A stretch of DNA of 64,000 bases, taken from Stutzerimonas balearica DSM 6083 (GTDB lineage Bacteria; Pseudomonadota; Gammaproteobacteria; Pseudomonadales; Pseudomonadaceae). A model generated the notes under the pieces. That model had not been told where the DNA came from. It saw nothing but the letters and a program-made list of their open reading frames with translations, and ran no database searches. The stretch covers positions 3,048,501 to 3,112,500 of the forward strand of contig NZ_CP007511.1 of the NCBI RefSeq assembly GCF_000818015.1, in the 5' to 3' direction. Shown in pieces: positions 16,001-24,696 of this stretch; within the stretch, counting starts at the first letter, position 1, and every line of letters starts with the position of its first letter. Position numbers and translations under genes: made by a program.

Positions 16001-16588
16001 TCAGGGCCTGGGCAGATAACCCGGCAACGCTTCCAGCCGCTCGATCCAGCGGGCGACATGGCTGTACGGCGTGAGATCCACATCCCCTTCCGGCGCCAGC
16101 ACCACGTAGGGGTAGACGGCGCAATCAGCGATGGTCGGCCGCCCCATCGCCAGCCAATCGTTGGCTTGCAGATGCGCATCGAGCACCCCGAGCACCGTTG
16201 GCGCCTTCGCCAGCGCCGCGGCCTTGTCCAGCGGGTAGCCGAACTTCTCCACCAGCCGCGCCGCGCACAGGCTGTGCTGGATCTCGTTGGCCGCGAAAGA
16301 CAGCCACTGCACGATCTCGGCCTGCCCGCGGGCGTGCTCCGGCCACCAGGCCAGGCCGCCGTAAGTGCCGGCGAGGTAGACCAGAATGGCCTGCGAGTCG
16401 CGGACGATATGCCCGCCATCATCCAGAATCGGCAACTGCCCCAGCGGGTTCAGCTCGGACAGCGGCGGCTTCTTGTGCGCACCATTGGCGAAATCAACCG
16501 CTACCCGCTCCAGCTCGATGTCGGCCAGCGCCGCGAACAGCCGCACCTTGTAGCAGTTGCCGGATGGCCCCAGGTCATACAGTTTCAT
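16001..16588 (-). CDS. glutathione S-transferase family protein
   Basis: 195 residues. The N-terminal thioredoxin-like domain MKLYDLGPSGNCYKVRLF and GQLPILDDGGHIVRDSQAIL (cis-Pro loop and glutathione-binding Asp-Ser) is followed by an all-helical C-terminal domain ending YLPRP. It probably conjugates or reduces substrates with glutathione. The start overlaps the stop of the glyoxalase-like gene (ATGA at 16585-16588), so the two form an operon. A degraded copy of its 3' end lies at 12761-12811. Confidence 0.9.
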   Translation of the reverse strand: MKLYDLGPSGNCYKVRLFAALADIELERVAVDFANGAHKKPPLSELNPLGQLPILDDGGHIVRDSQAILVYLAGTYGGLAWWPEHARGQAEIVQWLSFAANEIQHSLCAARLVEKFGYPLDKAAALAKAPTVLGVLDAHLQANDWLAMGRPTIADCAVYPYVVLAPEGDVDLTPYSHVARWIERLEALPGYLPRP

Positions 16589-17013
16589 TGCGCATCTCCT
16601 CTGACGAGCTGATTGAATTCGAGAACGTTGCCGTCCGGGTCGCGGATGAACAGCGCGACCCGCCGCGGGCCGATGGGGTGCGGCCCTTCGGTGATGGCGA
16701 TGCCCTCCTCGCCCAGCCAGCGCTGCAGCGCCTGGAGGTCATCGACGATGAACGCCGGATGGGTCATGCCCGGGCGCTTGATTGGCGCGTCCAGCAACAC
16801 GTTGTGCGCATCGGCCGCACGCGCGCCGTTGAAGATCAGGTTGATGCGCACGCCATCCGGGCTGAGCATCTCGTTGGCCTCGAACAGCGGAAAGCTCGCG
16901 CTCTCGACGAAGCCCAGCGCCTGGTAGAAGGCCATGGCGCGGCGGCGGTCGCTGACACGGATGCCGATATGGTCGTAGGCCAGGATGCGCGAGGGGTTGG
17001 ATGGTTGGGCCAT
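16585..17013 (-). CDS. glyoxalase/VOC superfamily protein
   Basis: 142 residues from the ATG at 17013; a longer frame to 17070 lacks the conserved start. The two beta-alpha-beta modules DHIGIRVSDRRRAMAFYQALGF and LFIRDPDGNVLEFNQLV (in pieces, e.g. DPDGNVLEFN) supply the metal-binding His and Glu of the VOC fold. With the coupled GST it suggests a small detoxification operon. The divergent LysR gene at 17127 is the likely regulator. The exact reaction is unknown. Confidence 0.88.
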   Translation of the reverse strand: MAQPSNPSRILAYDHIGIRVSDRRRAMAFYQALGFVESASFPLFEANEMLSPDGVRINLIFNGARAADAHNVLLDAPIKRPGMTHPAFIVDDLQALQRWLGEEGIAITEGPHPIGPRRVALFIRDPDGNVLEFNQLVRGDAQ

Positions 17014-17126
17014 GCTCCACACTCCGTAAGACTCTTGGCCCTGAAGTCTCGGCCCTAATGCGGGTTTCACCTATACCGTCGGCCTGACAACATCTATGCA
17101 GCAATCGCACAAATCCAGGGGTGGCA

Positions 17127-18026
17127 ATGGACAAGCTCAAGGCAATGGCCAACTTCGTGCGCATCGTCGACAGCGGCAGCCTGAGCTCGGCCGCCGACGT
17201 CACCGGGCAATCCGTGGCCTCGGTAGTGCGCTCACTGGCCGCGCTGGAACGCTACCTCGGCGTGCGCCTGCTCAACCGCAGCACGCGGCGCATGGCCCTG
17301 ACCGACGAGGGTGCCGAGTACCTGGCCTGGAGCCGGCGCATGCTGGCGGACTTCGCCGACATGGAACAGCGCCTGGAAGCCAGCGACGGCGCCGTCCGCG
17401 GCCTGCTGCGCATCACCGCGCCGGTCGAGTTCGGCCAGCGCTACATCGCGCCGCTGGTGAACGAGTTTCTCAGGGAACATGCAGAGATCCGGGTCGAGCT
17501 GAACCTGAGCGACCAGATCGTCCCGCTGCTCGACGAACGCCTCGACCTCGCCCTGCGCATCGGCCACCTGCCCGACTCGGCCATGGTCGCCCGGCAGATC
17601 GGCAACACCCGGCTGGTCACCTGCGCCAGCCCCGAGTACCTGAGCAGCGCCCCCGCCCTCGACACCCCGGCGGCGCTGGAGGACCACGCCTGCATCCTCT
17701 TCGCCGCCCAGGGCCGCCACTGGTACTACCGCCGCGGCGAAAGGGAACAGGCTGAAGAGATCACCCCACGCCTGACCTGCAACCAGATCCGCACCGCCCG
17801 CCTGGCCTGCGTGCAAGGCTTGGGCATCACCCGCCTGCTGCACTACCAGGTCGCCGATGAACTGGCTGATGGTCGTCTGGTAAGAGTGCTTAGGGAATAC
17901 GAGCCGAAGGACCTGCCAATCCAACTGGTCTACCCGCACGCCTTGCAGCTATCGCCAAGGGTGCGGGCGTTTGTGGAGTGGGTTTGTCCGAGGCTGGAGA
18001 GGGGGTTGCCGGAGTTAGATGGTTAA
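17127..18026 (+). CDS. LysR-family transcriptional regulator
   Basis: 299 residues from the ATG at 17127, which has AGGGG 5 bases upstream; a GTG at 17121 is the alternative. The N-terminal HTH reads FVRIVDSGSLSSAADVTG and SVASVVRSLAALERYLG, of the CrgA/DsdC-like group, followed by an effector domain. It is divergent from the VOC-GST pair, with 113 bases between starts. The stop is followed at once by a 16-base tandem duplication. Confidence 0.9.
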   Translation: MDKLKAMANFVRIVDSGSLSSAADVTGQSVASVVRSLAALERYLGVRLLNRSTRRMALTDEGAEYLAWSRRMLADFADMEQRLEASDGAVRGLLRITAPVEFGQRYIAPLVNEFLREHAEIRVELNLSDQIVPLLDERLDLALRIGHLPDSAMVARQIGNTRLVTCASPEYLSSAPALDTPAALEDHACILFAAQGRHWYYRRGEREQAEEITPRLTCNQIRTARLACVQGLGITRLLHYQVADELADGRLVRVLREYEPKDLPIQLVYPHALQLSPRVRAFVEWVCPRLERGLPELDG

Positions 18027-18058
18027 TAGAGGGCGGCTTTCGTAGAGGGCGGCTTTCG
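18027..18058. repeat. perfect 16-base tandem duplication
   Basis: TAGAGGGCGGCTTTCG occurs twice in a row (18027-18042 and 18043-18058), immediately after the LysR stop codon. It marks the left edge of the AT-richer segment that carries the AAA ATPase gene. Confidence 0.8.
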
Positions 18059-18118
18059 GCCATAACCAGTCAGTCGCGATAGGTATCTATCGACACGGAA
18101 CTCCCAGTTGAAAGCGAC

Positions 18119-18307
18119 ATGAGCCAGCCCAGACGTAGTTATTTGAACGAAGCAGATTTCATCCCTTCGGCTCATTTAGCTAGTGCCCACGACCTGCACT
18201 TCATTTGGCCGGTCAGTGGAGACGGCTGCTGGAGTGATGATACTTGGCCGTGGTATGACTGTTTCTACCCCATAAATGCGGAGATCAGGGATGTCGAGTC
18301 TGGCTAA
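18119..18307 (+). CDS. hypothetical small protein upstream of the AAA ATPase
   Basis: 62 residues, rich in Trp, Tyr, Asp and Ser (e.g. DGCWSDDTWPWYDCFYP). The frame starts after GAAAGCGAC, a weak ribosome site, and its end overlaps the ATPase start by 17 bases, which suggests coupling. There are no membrane segments and no family that I recognise. It could be a real partner of the ATPase or a chance frame. Confidence 0.4.
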   Translation: MSQPRRSYLNEADFIPSAHLASAHDLHFIWPVSGDGCWSDDTWPWYDCFYPINAEIRDVESG

Positions 18308-20888
18308 CGGAGTGGTGTACGTAGACGATTTCGAAAAGTGGTTGAGCGAGCGAGGTCGCTGGCTACAGACAGCAGCAAAGAAGCTCATCGAGCAGAAGCG
18401 GCCGCCTAATGCGGAGGAGCTTGCCGAGCTAGTTCGCCTCTGCAAGCTCGAGGCTGCCAAGCAGCAGGATCCGGGATTCGCGAACGTAGCTCCGGGATCA
18501 TTCTCTGCAGCAACCGTACGGCCGGTCGTTAGAGTTGAAGGGGTTAGCCAAGTCTTTGGCGTTAATGCGATCAAGCCGGGCGCGTCTCTTCAGTTCGGAG
18601 CGGGCGGCTTGACCGTGATTTACGGCCAAAATGGTTCGGGGAAGAGTGGTTATGCCCGGCTGCTCAAACAGCTCTGTGGGTCGCGCTCAAAGGATGAAAT
18701 CCGTCCAAACGTCTTCAGCGATGAGGAGCACGCATGCAGTGCGCAATGCCGAATCACTATCGATGGCACCCCCCGAGATATCAACTGGCAGCCTAATGCC
18801 GAGCCGCATCCTCAGCTTAAACATGCGCAGGTATTCGATTCAAAGGCCGCGTCTCAATACATGGGGAAAACAGAGTCGAGCTACGAGCCCAGCAGCATGC
18901 GGTTCATCACTCTGCTCATTCAGGTATCGGACAAAGTTTCTGCGGAGTTGGCCTCTGAGAAGGCAAAGCTTGTCAGCTCCCTTCCACAGTTTCCCGCTGA
19001 TCTGGCAGACACTGCGGGAAAAGGCTGGCTGGCCTCTTTGAAGGCTTCGGTCTCCGCCGAGAAAATTGAAGCGTATTGCCAATTCCCTAAAGAGTTGGAT
19101 GAGGAACGGATCAAGGCTGAAGGCCTGCTGGCGGAAAAGGACATTGCGGGCAGACTAGTTTCCATTGGGAAAGAGAAGGTTGCGACCGACAGCATTAGGC
19201 AGGCGATGCGCACTCTGAAAGAGGGCCTGTCGGATGAGAAAGCTGCTGCGCTATTCAAGTCGAAGAGTGATGCAGCGGTAGCTAGGAAGGCAGCCAATGA
19301 CGTCGCGCAACAGGCTTTCGCCAATGCGCCTCTCCAGGGCGTTGGCGAGGCTGCTTGGATGCTGATGTGGGAGCAGGCGCGCAACTACTCAGTTGCTAAT
19401 GCTTACCCTGCCCACGAGTTCCCTGTGACCTCGGATGGTGCGCACTGCGTGCTATGCCAACAGGTGCTTACGGCAGACGCCGCATCACGACTCAAGAGTT
19501 TCGAATCATTCGTTACTGCCGGCCTCGAGACTGCGGCAAAAACTAAAGAAAGCGCTAATGCAGCTCTTGTTGCGGAAATAGTCCAGTTACCATCCATTGA
19601 AGATTGGATCTCAAGATTGGCTCAGCTGCAGTTCGACGAACTGGTTGCTCGTAGCTGGTATGAGTCATTGAAAAGCAGGCGTGCTCAGTTTGTTGAATGT
19701 GCTGCTGCGGTCGACCTATTGAGATTCGACTGGGAAGCTATTGATAATGCCTTGGAAAAGCGCGCTGCCGATCTGCTCGTAGAGGAAGCCGACCTTACTC
19801 AACTGCAGCAAGATGGTAAGCGGCAAGAGCTCGAAAATCGGGTGAGGCAGCTCAAGGCGCTACAGTGGTTATCCGAGAACAAGCCGGCCATCCTAGCGGA
19901 GCGTCAGCGGCTGGCCTCGATGGAGCTGCTGGATAAAGCTGCGAGGCTGACCGCAACCAATGCTCTGACGACCAAGCGCAATGAGCTCGCGAAAACTGAA
20001 CTTGACGCTGGCTATCAGGCTCGTTTTGCTGCCGAGTTGAAAATGCTTGGTGGTAGTCGGTTACCCGTGGCACCGCAGAGCAAGGCTCAAGGAAAGGGGG
20101 TAATCACCTTTGGACTCACTCTTGTCGGGGCTCGGGTAAATCATTCACCTGAGGTCGTACTCAGCGAGGGTGAAGCGCGAATCGTCGCATTGGCTGCGTT
20201 TCTGGCAGATACAACTGGCTCTAACCAGCTAGCTCCTTTCATCTTCGATGATCCGATTTCCTCCCTGGATCAGGACTTCGAAGAGCGGGTTGTGGCCAGG
20301 CTTGTTGAGCTGGCGAAGACTAGACAGGTCATCATCTTCACGCACCGCCTATCGTTGATCGCTCTGGTCGAATCTGCGCTCAAAAAGCATGCGGAGAACC
20401 CAGGCAACCAAAAGATCAACCACACAGTGCTATCGCTTCGGCGGTTGAATAAGGTCGCGGGAATCTTGGCGCAGCACAACTTGCGTGATGCCAGGCCCGA
20501 CAAGGCTATTAATGTAATTCGAGATCAGGTTATTCCGCAGCTAAAAAAACTTCAGGCTCAGGCCGATGCGGATGGATATGACCTGGCCGTGAAGAGTGCC
20601 TGTAGTGATTTCCGGATTATCCTTGAGCGGACGGTTGAGTTCATCCTTCTGCACGATGTCGTTGCTCGATTCAGAAGGGATGTCATGACCAAAGGGAAAT
20701 TAAGAGGAGTCGCCAAGGTTACGGCTGTCGACTGCGATTACCTTGATCGGCTGATGACCACTTACTCAATGTACGAGCACTCACAGGCAGATGAACTGCC
20801 TCAAGTCCCAGTTGAGCTCGACGTTTTCGAGCAAGATGTGTTGGAGCTGGTAACGTGGATGGATGAGTTCAAGGAGCGCGTTGTATAG
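18291..20888 (+). CDS. AAA (PF13166-type) ATPase, PrrC/RloC-like putative anticodon nuclease
   Basis: 865 residues from the ATG at 18291 (GGAG at 18279). An ABC-type head is split by a long coiled coil: Walker A GQNGSGKSG (about residue 112), signature LSEGEAR (about 623), Walker B FIFDDPISSLD (about 650) and IIFTHRLSL (about 680). A CxxC zinc-hook motif HCVLCQQ sits mid-coil (about 385), as in RloC and Rad50. The C-terminal domain has R-x3-E in DFRIILERTVEF and a His in YSMYEHSQ 51 residues later. PrrC/RloC nucleases also use an R, E, H set. No restriction-modification genes are adjacent, as is usual for RloC. Likely phage defence; nuclease activity is inferred. Confidence 0.7.
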   Translation: MSSLANGVVYVDDFEKWLSERGRWLQTAAKKLIEQKRPPNAEELAELVRLCKLEAAKQQDPGFANVAPGSFSAATVRPVVRVEGVSQVFGVNAIKPGASLQFGAGGLTVIYGQNGSGKSGYARLLKQLCGSRSKDEIRPNVFSDEEHACSAQCRITIDGTPRDINWQPNAEPHPQLKHAQVFDSKAASQYMGKTESSYEPSSMRFITLLIQVSDKVSAELASEKAKLVSSLPQFPADLADTAGKGWLASLKASVSAEKIEAYCQFPKELDEERIKAEGLLAEKDIAGRLVSIGKEKVATDSIRQAMRTLKEGLSDEKAAALFKSKSDAAVARKAANDVAQQAFANAPLQGVGEAAWMLMWEQARNYSVANAYPAHEFPVTSDGAHCVLCQQVLTADAASRLKSFESFVTAGLETAAKTKESANAALVAEIVQLPSIEDWISRLAQLQFDELVARSWYESLKSRRAQFVECAAAVDLLRFDWEAIDNALEKRAADLLVEEADLTQLQQDGKRQELENRVRQLKALQWLSENKPAILAERQRLASMELLDKAARLTATNALTTKRNELAKTELDAGYQARFAAELKMLGGSRLPVAPQSKAQGKGVITFGLTLVGARVNHSPEVVLSEGEARIVALAAFLADTTGSNQLAPFIFDDPISSLDQDFEERVVARLVELAKTRQVIIFTHRLSLIALVESALKKHAENPGNQKINHTVLSLRRLNKVAGILAQHNLRDARPDKAINVIRDQVIPQLKKLQAQADADGYDLAVKSACSDFRIILERTVEFILLHDVVARFRRDVMTKGKLRGVAKVTAVDCDYLDRLMTTYSMYEHSQADELPQVPVELDVFEQDVLELVTWMDEFKERVV

Positions 20889-20901
20889 GGTATTTGCCGA
20901 T

Positions 20902-20933
20902 AGGTGAGCCGTGCCTGTAGTCGCGGCTCACCT
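20902..20933. terminator. hairpin after the AAA ATPase gene
   Basis: AGGTGAGCCG (20902-20911) and CGGCTCACCT (20924-20933) are perfect 10-base arms with a 12-base loop, 13 bases after the ATPase stop. No T-run follows. It probably ends the ATPase transcript before the convergent LysE gene. Confidence 0.5.
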
Positions 20934-21054
20934 GCTGTGATGGCGAGGTCAAGTTCTAAGTCTCTGGTTATCGGGGCGAATGTCCCGTTCTGGCCGTTAG
21001 CAGCCGTGCCTTTCCCTAAAACGTGTCAGACAGAGCAGCCAGAAATCACTTCCC

Positions 21055-21684
21055 TCACGCCCCACTCGAAGCCGCCAACCGCACCCCAAACGCCACCAGC
21101 ACCCCACCCGTCAATCGGTCCAGCGCCCTGGTCAGCGCAGGCCGGCGCAACAGCGCCCCGAGCGGAATCGTCGCGGCGATCAGCACGGCGAACCAGGCCA
21201 GGGACAACAGCACGTGCAGGCACGCAAGGAAGAACGAATAACCCGCCACATCGGCGCCGAGCGGGACGAACTGGGGCAGGAAGGTGACGTAGAACACGCC
21301 CACTTTCGGATTCAGCAGGTTGGTCAGCAAGCCGCGCCAGAAGGCCTGGCCGCTCGCTGCAGAGGGCCTCTCGGCCGGGCCTGAGTCGAACGAGGCGCGC
21401 GGGTTGAACAGCAGTCTGGAGCCGAGCCAGATCAGGTAGGCGGCGCCGGCGAACTTGACCACCGTATAGGCCAGTTCCGAGGCCTGCAGCAGCGCACCCA
21501 GCCCGAGCGACACCGCCACACCCCAGGCCAGGCAGCCCAGGCAGATGCCCGCCGCGGCCAGCACGGCCTGGCGCCGCCCTTCCAGCGTGGCGGTGCGCAG
21601 CACGATGGCCGTATCCACGCCCGGCGTGACGGTCAGCAGCGCGGCGGCTGCAGCAAAGGCGAGCAACAGCGGAAGGTCGATCAT
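21055..21684 (-). CDS. LysE/RhtB-family exporter
   Basis: 209 residues from the ATG at 21684 (GGGAGC upstream); longer frames reach into the intergenic region. LLTVTPGVDTAIVLRTATLEGRR is the family N-terminus in pieces (e.g. VTPGVDTAIVLR), then KFAGAAYLIWLGSRLL and NLLNPKVGVFYVTFLPQF, with five to six spans. It probably exports an amino acid. It is a second, GC-rich member unrelated in composition to the exporter at 13431. It is divergent from the PEP-mutase-like gene; the 231-base gap between them has no obvious operator. Confidence 0.88.
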   Translation of the reverse strand: MIDLPLLLAFAAAAALLTVTPGVDTAIVLRTATLEGRRQAVLAAAGICLGCLAWGVAVSLGLGALLQASELAYTVVKFAGAAYLIWLGSRLLFNPRASFDSGPAERPSAASGQAFWRGLLTNLLNPKVGVFYVTFLPQFVPLGADVAGYSFFLACLHVLLSLAWFAVLIAATIPLGALLRRPALTRALDRLTGGVLVAFGVRLAASSGA

Positions 21685-21915
21685 CGGTAGTGCTCCCTGG
21701 TTTCGTAGCCTGTCGGCCGAACACTGGAGGGCAGGCGGCGTGACGGGAACTGCCGGTGTTCGGGGCGGCCTGATGTGCGTTGTATCAGGCAAGCGTGTTA
21801 ACGGCCAAATCGCCAATTTCGTGCAAGTCGGCGCTCCCTGGGTGGCGTCGCGGTGGCGCATCACGCTCACGGTGGGCTATAGGATGACGACAAGCCCCCT
21901 GCTCCCGGAGCCATC

Positions 21916-22752
21916 ATGACCCGCCCCACCGTAAGCGATAAACGCGCGGCCTTTCGCGAGATGCACCGCGCGGGGTGCTTCCTGCTGCCCAACCCCTGGG
22001 ACGCCGGCGGTGCTCGCCTGCTCGAGCGCCTCGGCTACCGGGCCCTGGCAACCACCAGCGCAGGCTATGCCTGGTCTCAGGGCCAGGCGGACGGGCAACT
22101 GTCACGCGACGATACCCTGGCGCACATGCGCTACATGGCGGCCATGAGCGACCTGCCGATCAACGCGGATTTCGAGAGCGGCTTCGGGGCCACGCCCGAG
22201 GCGGTCTTCGACAGTGTCAGCCTGGCGCTGGAGACCGGCGTGGCGGGCCTGTCCATCGAGGATTCGACCGGCGATCCCGCCCAGCCGGTGCGCGACAAGG
22301 CGCAGGCTGTCGAGCGCCTGCAGGCGGCGCGCGCCGCCATCGATGCCGGCGGCGGCGACACCCTGCTGGTGGGGCGTGCGGAAAACTACTTCGTCGGCCG
22401 CCCCGACCTGGACGACACGGTCGAGCGCCTGCTCGCCTATTCGCAGGCCGGGGCCGACTGCCTGTACGCGCCGGGTCTCAGGACGCGGGAGGAAATTCAG
22501 ACGGTCGTCCAGGCCGTCGCGCCGAAGCCGGTGAACGTGCTGATCGGCTGGAACAGCGAGCTGACGGTCGAGGCGCTGGCCGAGCTTGGCGTCAGGCGCA
22601 TCAGTGTCGGCGGAGCGCTGGCGCGCGCGGCCTGGGGCGGGTTCATCGACGCGGCGCGGAGGATGATCGAACAGGGCCGGTTCGATGGCTTCGGCGGCAC
22701 GCCCTCGGGCGCCGAACTCAACGAGCTGATGCGCCACACGGAACCGCGCTGA
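21916..22752 (+). CDS. isocitrate lyase / phosphoenolpyruvate mutase family protein
   Basis: 278 residues; CGGAG lies 6 bases before the ATG. The fold is marked by NPWDAGGARLLERLGY, the metal site NADFESGFG, LSIEDSTGDP and a late NVLIGWNSELT. The isocitrate-lyase catalytic Cys motif (KRCGH) is absent, so cleavage or mutase chemistry on another 2-oxo or 2-hydroxy acid is more likely. Stand-alone members of this kind are common in pseudomonads and mostly uncharacterised. Confidence 0.85.
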   Translation: MTRPTVSDKRAAFREMHRAGCFLLPNPWDAGGARLLERLGYRALATTSAGYAWSQGQADGQLSRDDTLAHMRYMAAMSDLPINADFESGFGATPEAVFDSVSLALETGVAGLSIEDSTGDPAQPVRDKAQAVERLQAARAAIDAGGGDTLLVGRAENYFVGRPDLDDTVERLLAYSQAGADCLYAPGLRTREEIQTVVQAVAPKPVNVLIGWNSELTVEALAELGVRRISVGGALARAAWGGFIDAARRMIEQGRFDGFGGTPSGAELNELMRHTEPR

Positions 22753-22807
22753 CCGGGCAGGCCGGCTCCGTCGCCCAGGTACCGGCAGGCGGCTTTCCGC
22801 TCGGGCG

Positions 22808-23383
22808 CTAGCCGTGGCCCTCGGCCAGCCTGCGCTCGGCAGCGTGCAGATCGTCGAGGCGATCGATGTCCAGAGCGATGCCGGGGTCAGCCACCGGCAG
22901 CTCGAGCACGCCCCCGGCGCGGCGGTGCGCCTGGACCACGGCTTTCGCTCCGGCATCCCCAGCAAGCGCCGCCAGCGCGGTGAAGCAGCCACTGGCAAAA
23001 CCGACCGGATGCCCCGGCCGGCCCTGGAACGTCGGCACGACGACGGCGTGCCCGGCCAGCCCGGCGGCCACCGCGGCGATCGTCTCGGCCCGGACCAGCG
23101 GCAGGTCGCCGGGCAGGATCAGCCAGCCTGCGGCATCGGGCGTTGCGCGCACGCCCATGGCGATCGACTCGCCCATGCCGGAGGTCCCGCCCGGCGGCCG
23201 CACCAGCTGTGGCTCGAAGCCGGCGCGGCGCACGGTCTCGAGCACATGCGCCAGCACCGGCCTGCCGGCAAGCGGTGCGTCCAGCTTGTGCATGCGCCCG
23301 CCGGACGCGATGAAGCGCTCGCCGCGGCCGGCCGCCAGCACAATGACACTGACCGGGCCGGCGGCGGGTTCGGCTGAAGCCAT
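22808..23383 (-). CDS. MobA/MocA-like nucleotidyltransferase
   Basis: 191 residues. VIVLAAGRGERF, KLDAPLAGRPVLAHVLETV and ILPGDLPLV are the nucleotide-binding loop and metal-binding Asp of the MobA-like NTP transferase family. The MocA branch adds CMP to molybdopterin for xanthine-dehydrogenase-type enzymes, and this protein is of that size. No molybdoenzyme gene is in the window. It starts 31 bases downstream of the DUF3047 gene end, on the same strand. Confidence 0.8.
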   Translation of the reverse strand: MASAEPAAGPVSVIVLAAGRGERFIASGGRMHKLDAPLAGRPVLAHVLETVRRAGFEPQLVRPPGGTSGMGESIAMGVRATPDAAGWLILPGDLPLVRAETIAAVAAGLAGHAVVVPTFQGRPGHPVGFASGCFTALAALAGDAGAKAVVQAHRRAGGVLELPVADPGIALDIDRLDDLHAAERRLAEGHG

Positions 23384-23414
23384 GTGCGTGCTCCTTTACA
23401 GAGGGGAAAGGCGC

Positions 23415-24570
23415 TCAGTAGAGGCGCTTTTCGATATCGACATCCCGGAGCAGGATATCGCCGAACGTCGCCTCCCCTTCGCCATGCTGGAACAGGCTGA
23501 CCCCGATCAGCCAGACCCGCCGGATGCGTGCTGGCGGCTCGCCGCCAATGGCGGTGCGGTAGTGGTCCAGTATGTTCTGCTCCTCGCTCAGCCACTGGCC
23601 GAGATCGGCGGTGCCCGAACGCACCACGACATGCGTCTCGCGGTCGTGCCAGCCGGGCAGCGGGCAATGGAAGTGCGTGCCTTCGGGAATCCCGGCTCCA
23701 GTAGAAGGTGAGGTCGCGGCCGTTGTCGAACTCCACGGCGATGCTCAGGTAGTCGTGGGTGTGGATCTGGTCTTCGGCGACCGACGAGGGCAACCGGTCG
23801 ACCTTCCACTTCCAGCTCAGCGTGGTGTTCGCGCTCAGCGGCAGGTCGGCGTCTTTCTGCAGGATGGAGACATCGTCACGGGTATGCAGGCGGATGGCCT
23901 GTGTCGGCGCCCGACCCGCCTGGGCCGGCGTGACAGCGGAGAACACCGTGGACGGCCCCAGCTCCCAGAGTTCCTGCCAGCCACCAGGCAAGGGCGCACG
24001 CGGTGTACGCAGGCGCGCCAGCTCGCGGCTGGCCCAGTGCGCGGCGTCGCGACCGGCCGCCGCCTGGCCCAGCACCTCGGCGACATCGGTGCCGGGCCGC
24101 CAGTGGATGATGCCGACATTGACGCCGCCGCCCTCGTCGGGGTTGAACGCGGGCGGCTCGCCACGGTAGCGGCCGCTGGCATCGAGCCAACGGTCGCGCG
24201 GGTAGAGCTTGAGCTGCAGGGGGCCGTCCTGCTCCACCGTGAAGCTCTGGGTGTCGTGCAGCGCGCGGAAGATCGGCCCCCGCTCGCCGATGCGTGCCCA
24301 GGTCGCCAGCTCCGCCGAGTAGCGGATGCCCAGCGCCCGGGAGACCTCAACGCCGCCCTCGAGCACGAAGGTCAGCCGATCGCCGGCCTTTACCTGCAGG
24401 CCGGTGTCCAGCCAGGACCCGACGCGCCAGGACAAGTACAGCGCGCGCAGCCCGAGCACCGCCTCGCCCGCCAGCGGCGCCGCGATGTCGGTTAGCTGGG
24501 CCTCGAATTGCGCCGGCGTCGACACAGAGCCGGTACTGGCGAGGGGCTCGAGCGGGATGGTGTTTGTCAT
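23415..24570 (-). pseudogene. DUF3047 protein gene interrupted by a frameshift
   Basis: The start ATG is at 24570 with GGAGG upstream. The frame reads a DUF3047-like chain up to LTFYWSRDS and then falls into shadow sequence. Near 23690-23700 the other frame resumes with G-I-P-E-G-T-H-F-H-C-P and runs to a natural end, IEKRLY, at 23415. One missing base in the run around AGCCGGG (coding strand) explains the break; restoring it gives about 385 residues. It is either a recent inactivation or a sequencing error. Function of DUF3047 unknown. Divergent from the AraC gene. Confidence 0.75.
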
Positions 24571-24696
24571 TGTTTTTCCTCCGTGCGGGTGCGGACGCCT
24601 GAGCCTGGCTTTCGGCGCCAAAGTACGATGTCCGGATGCTAGGGCCGGCTGCTAGCGTGAGGCTTGTAAAAACGAGCTGACCTGAGGAGCCCGGGC

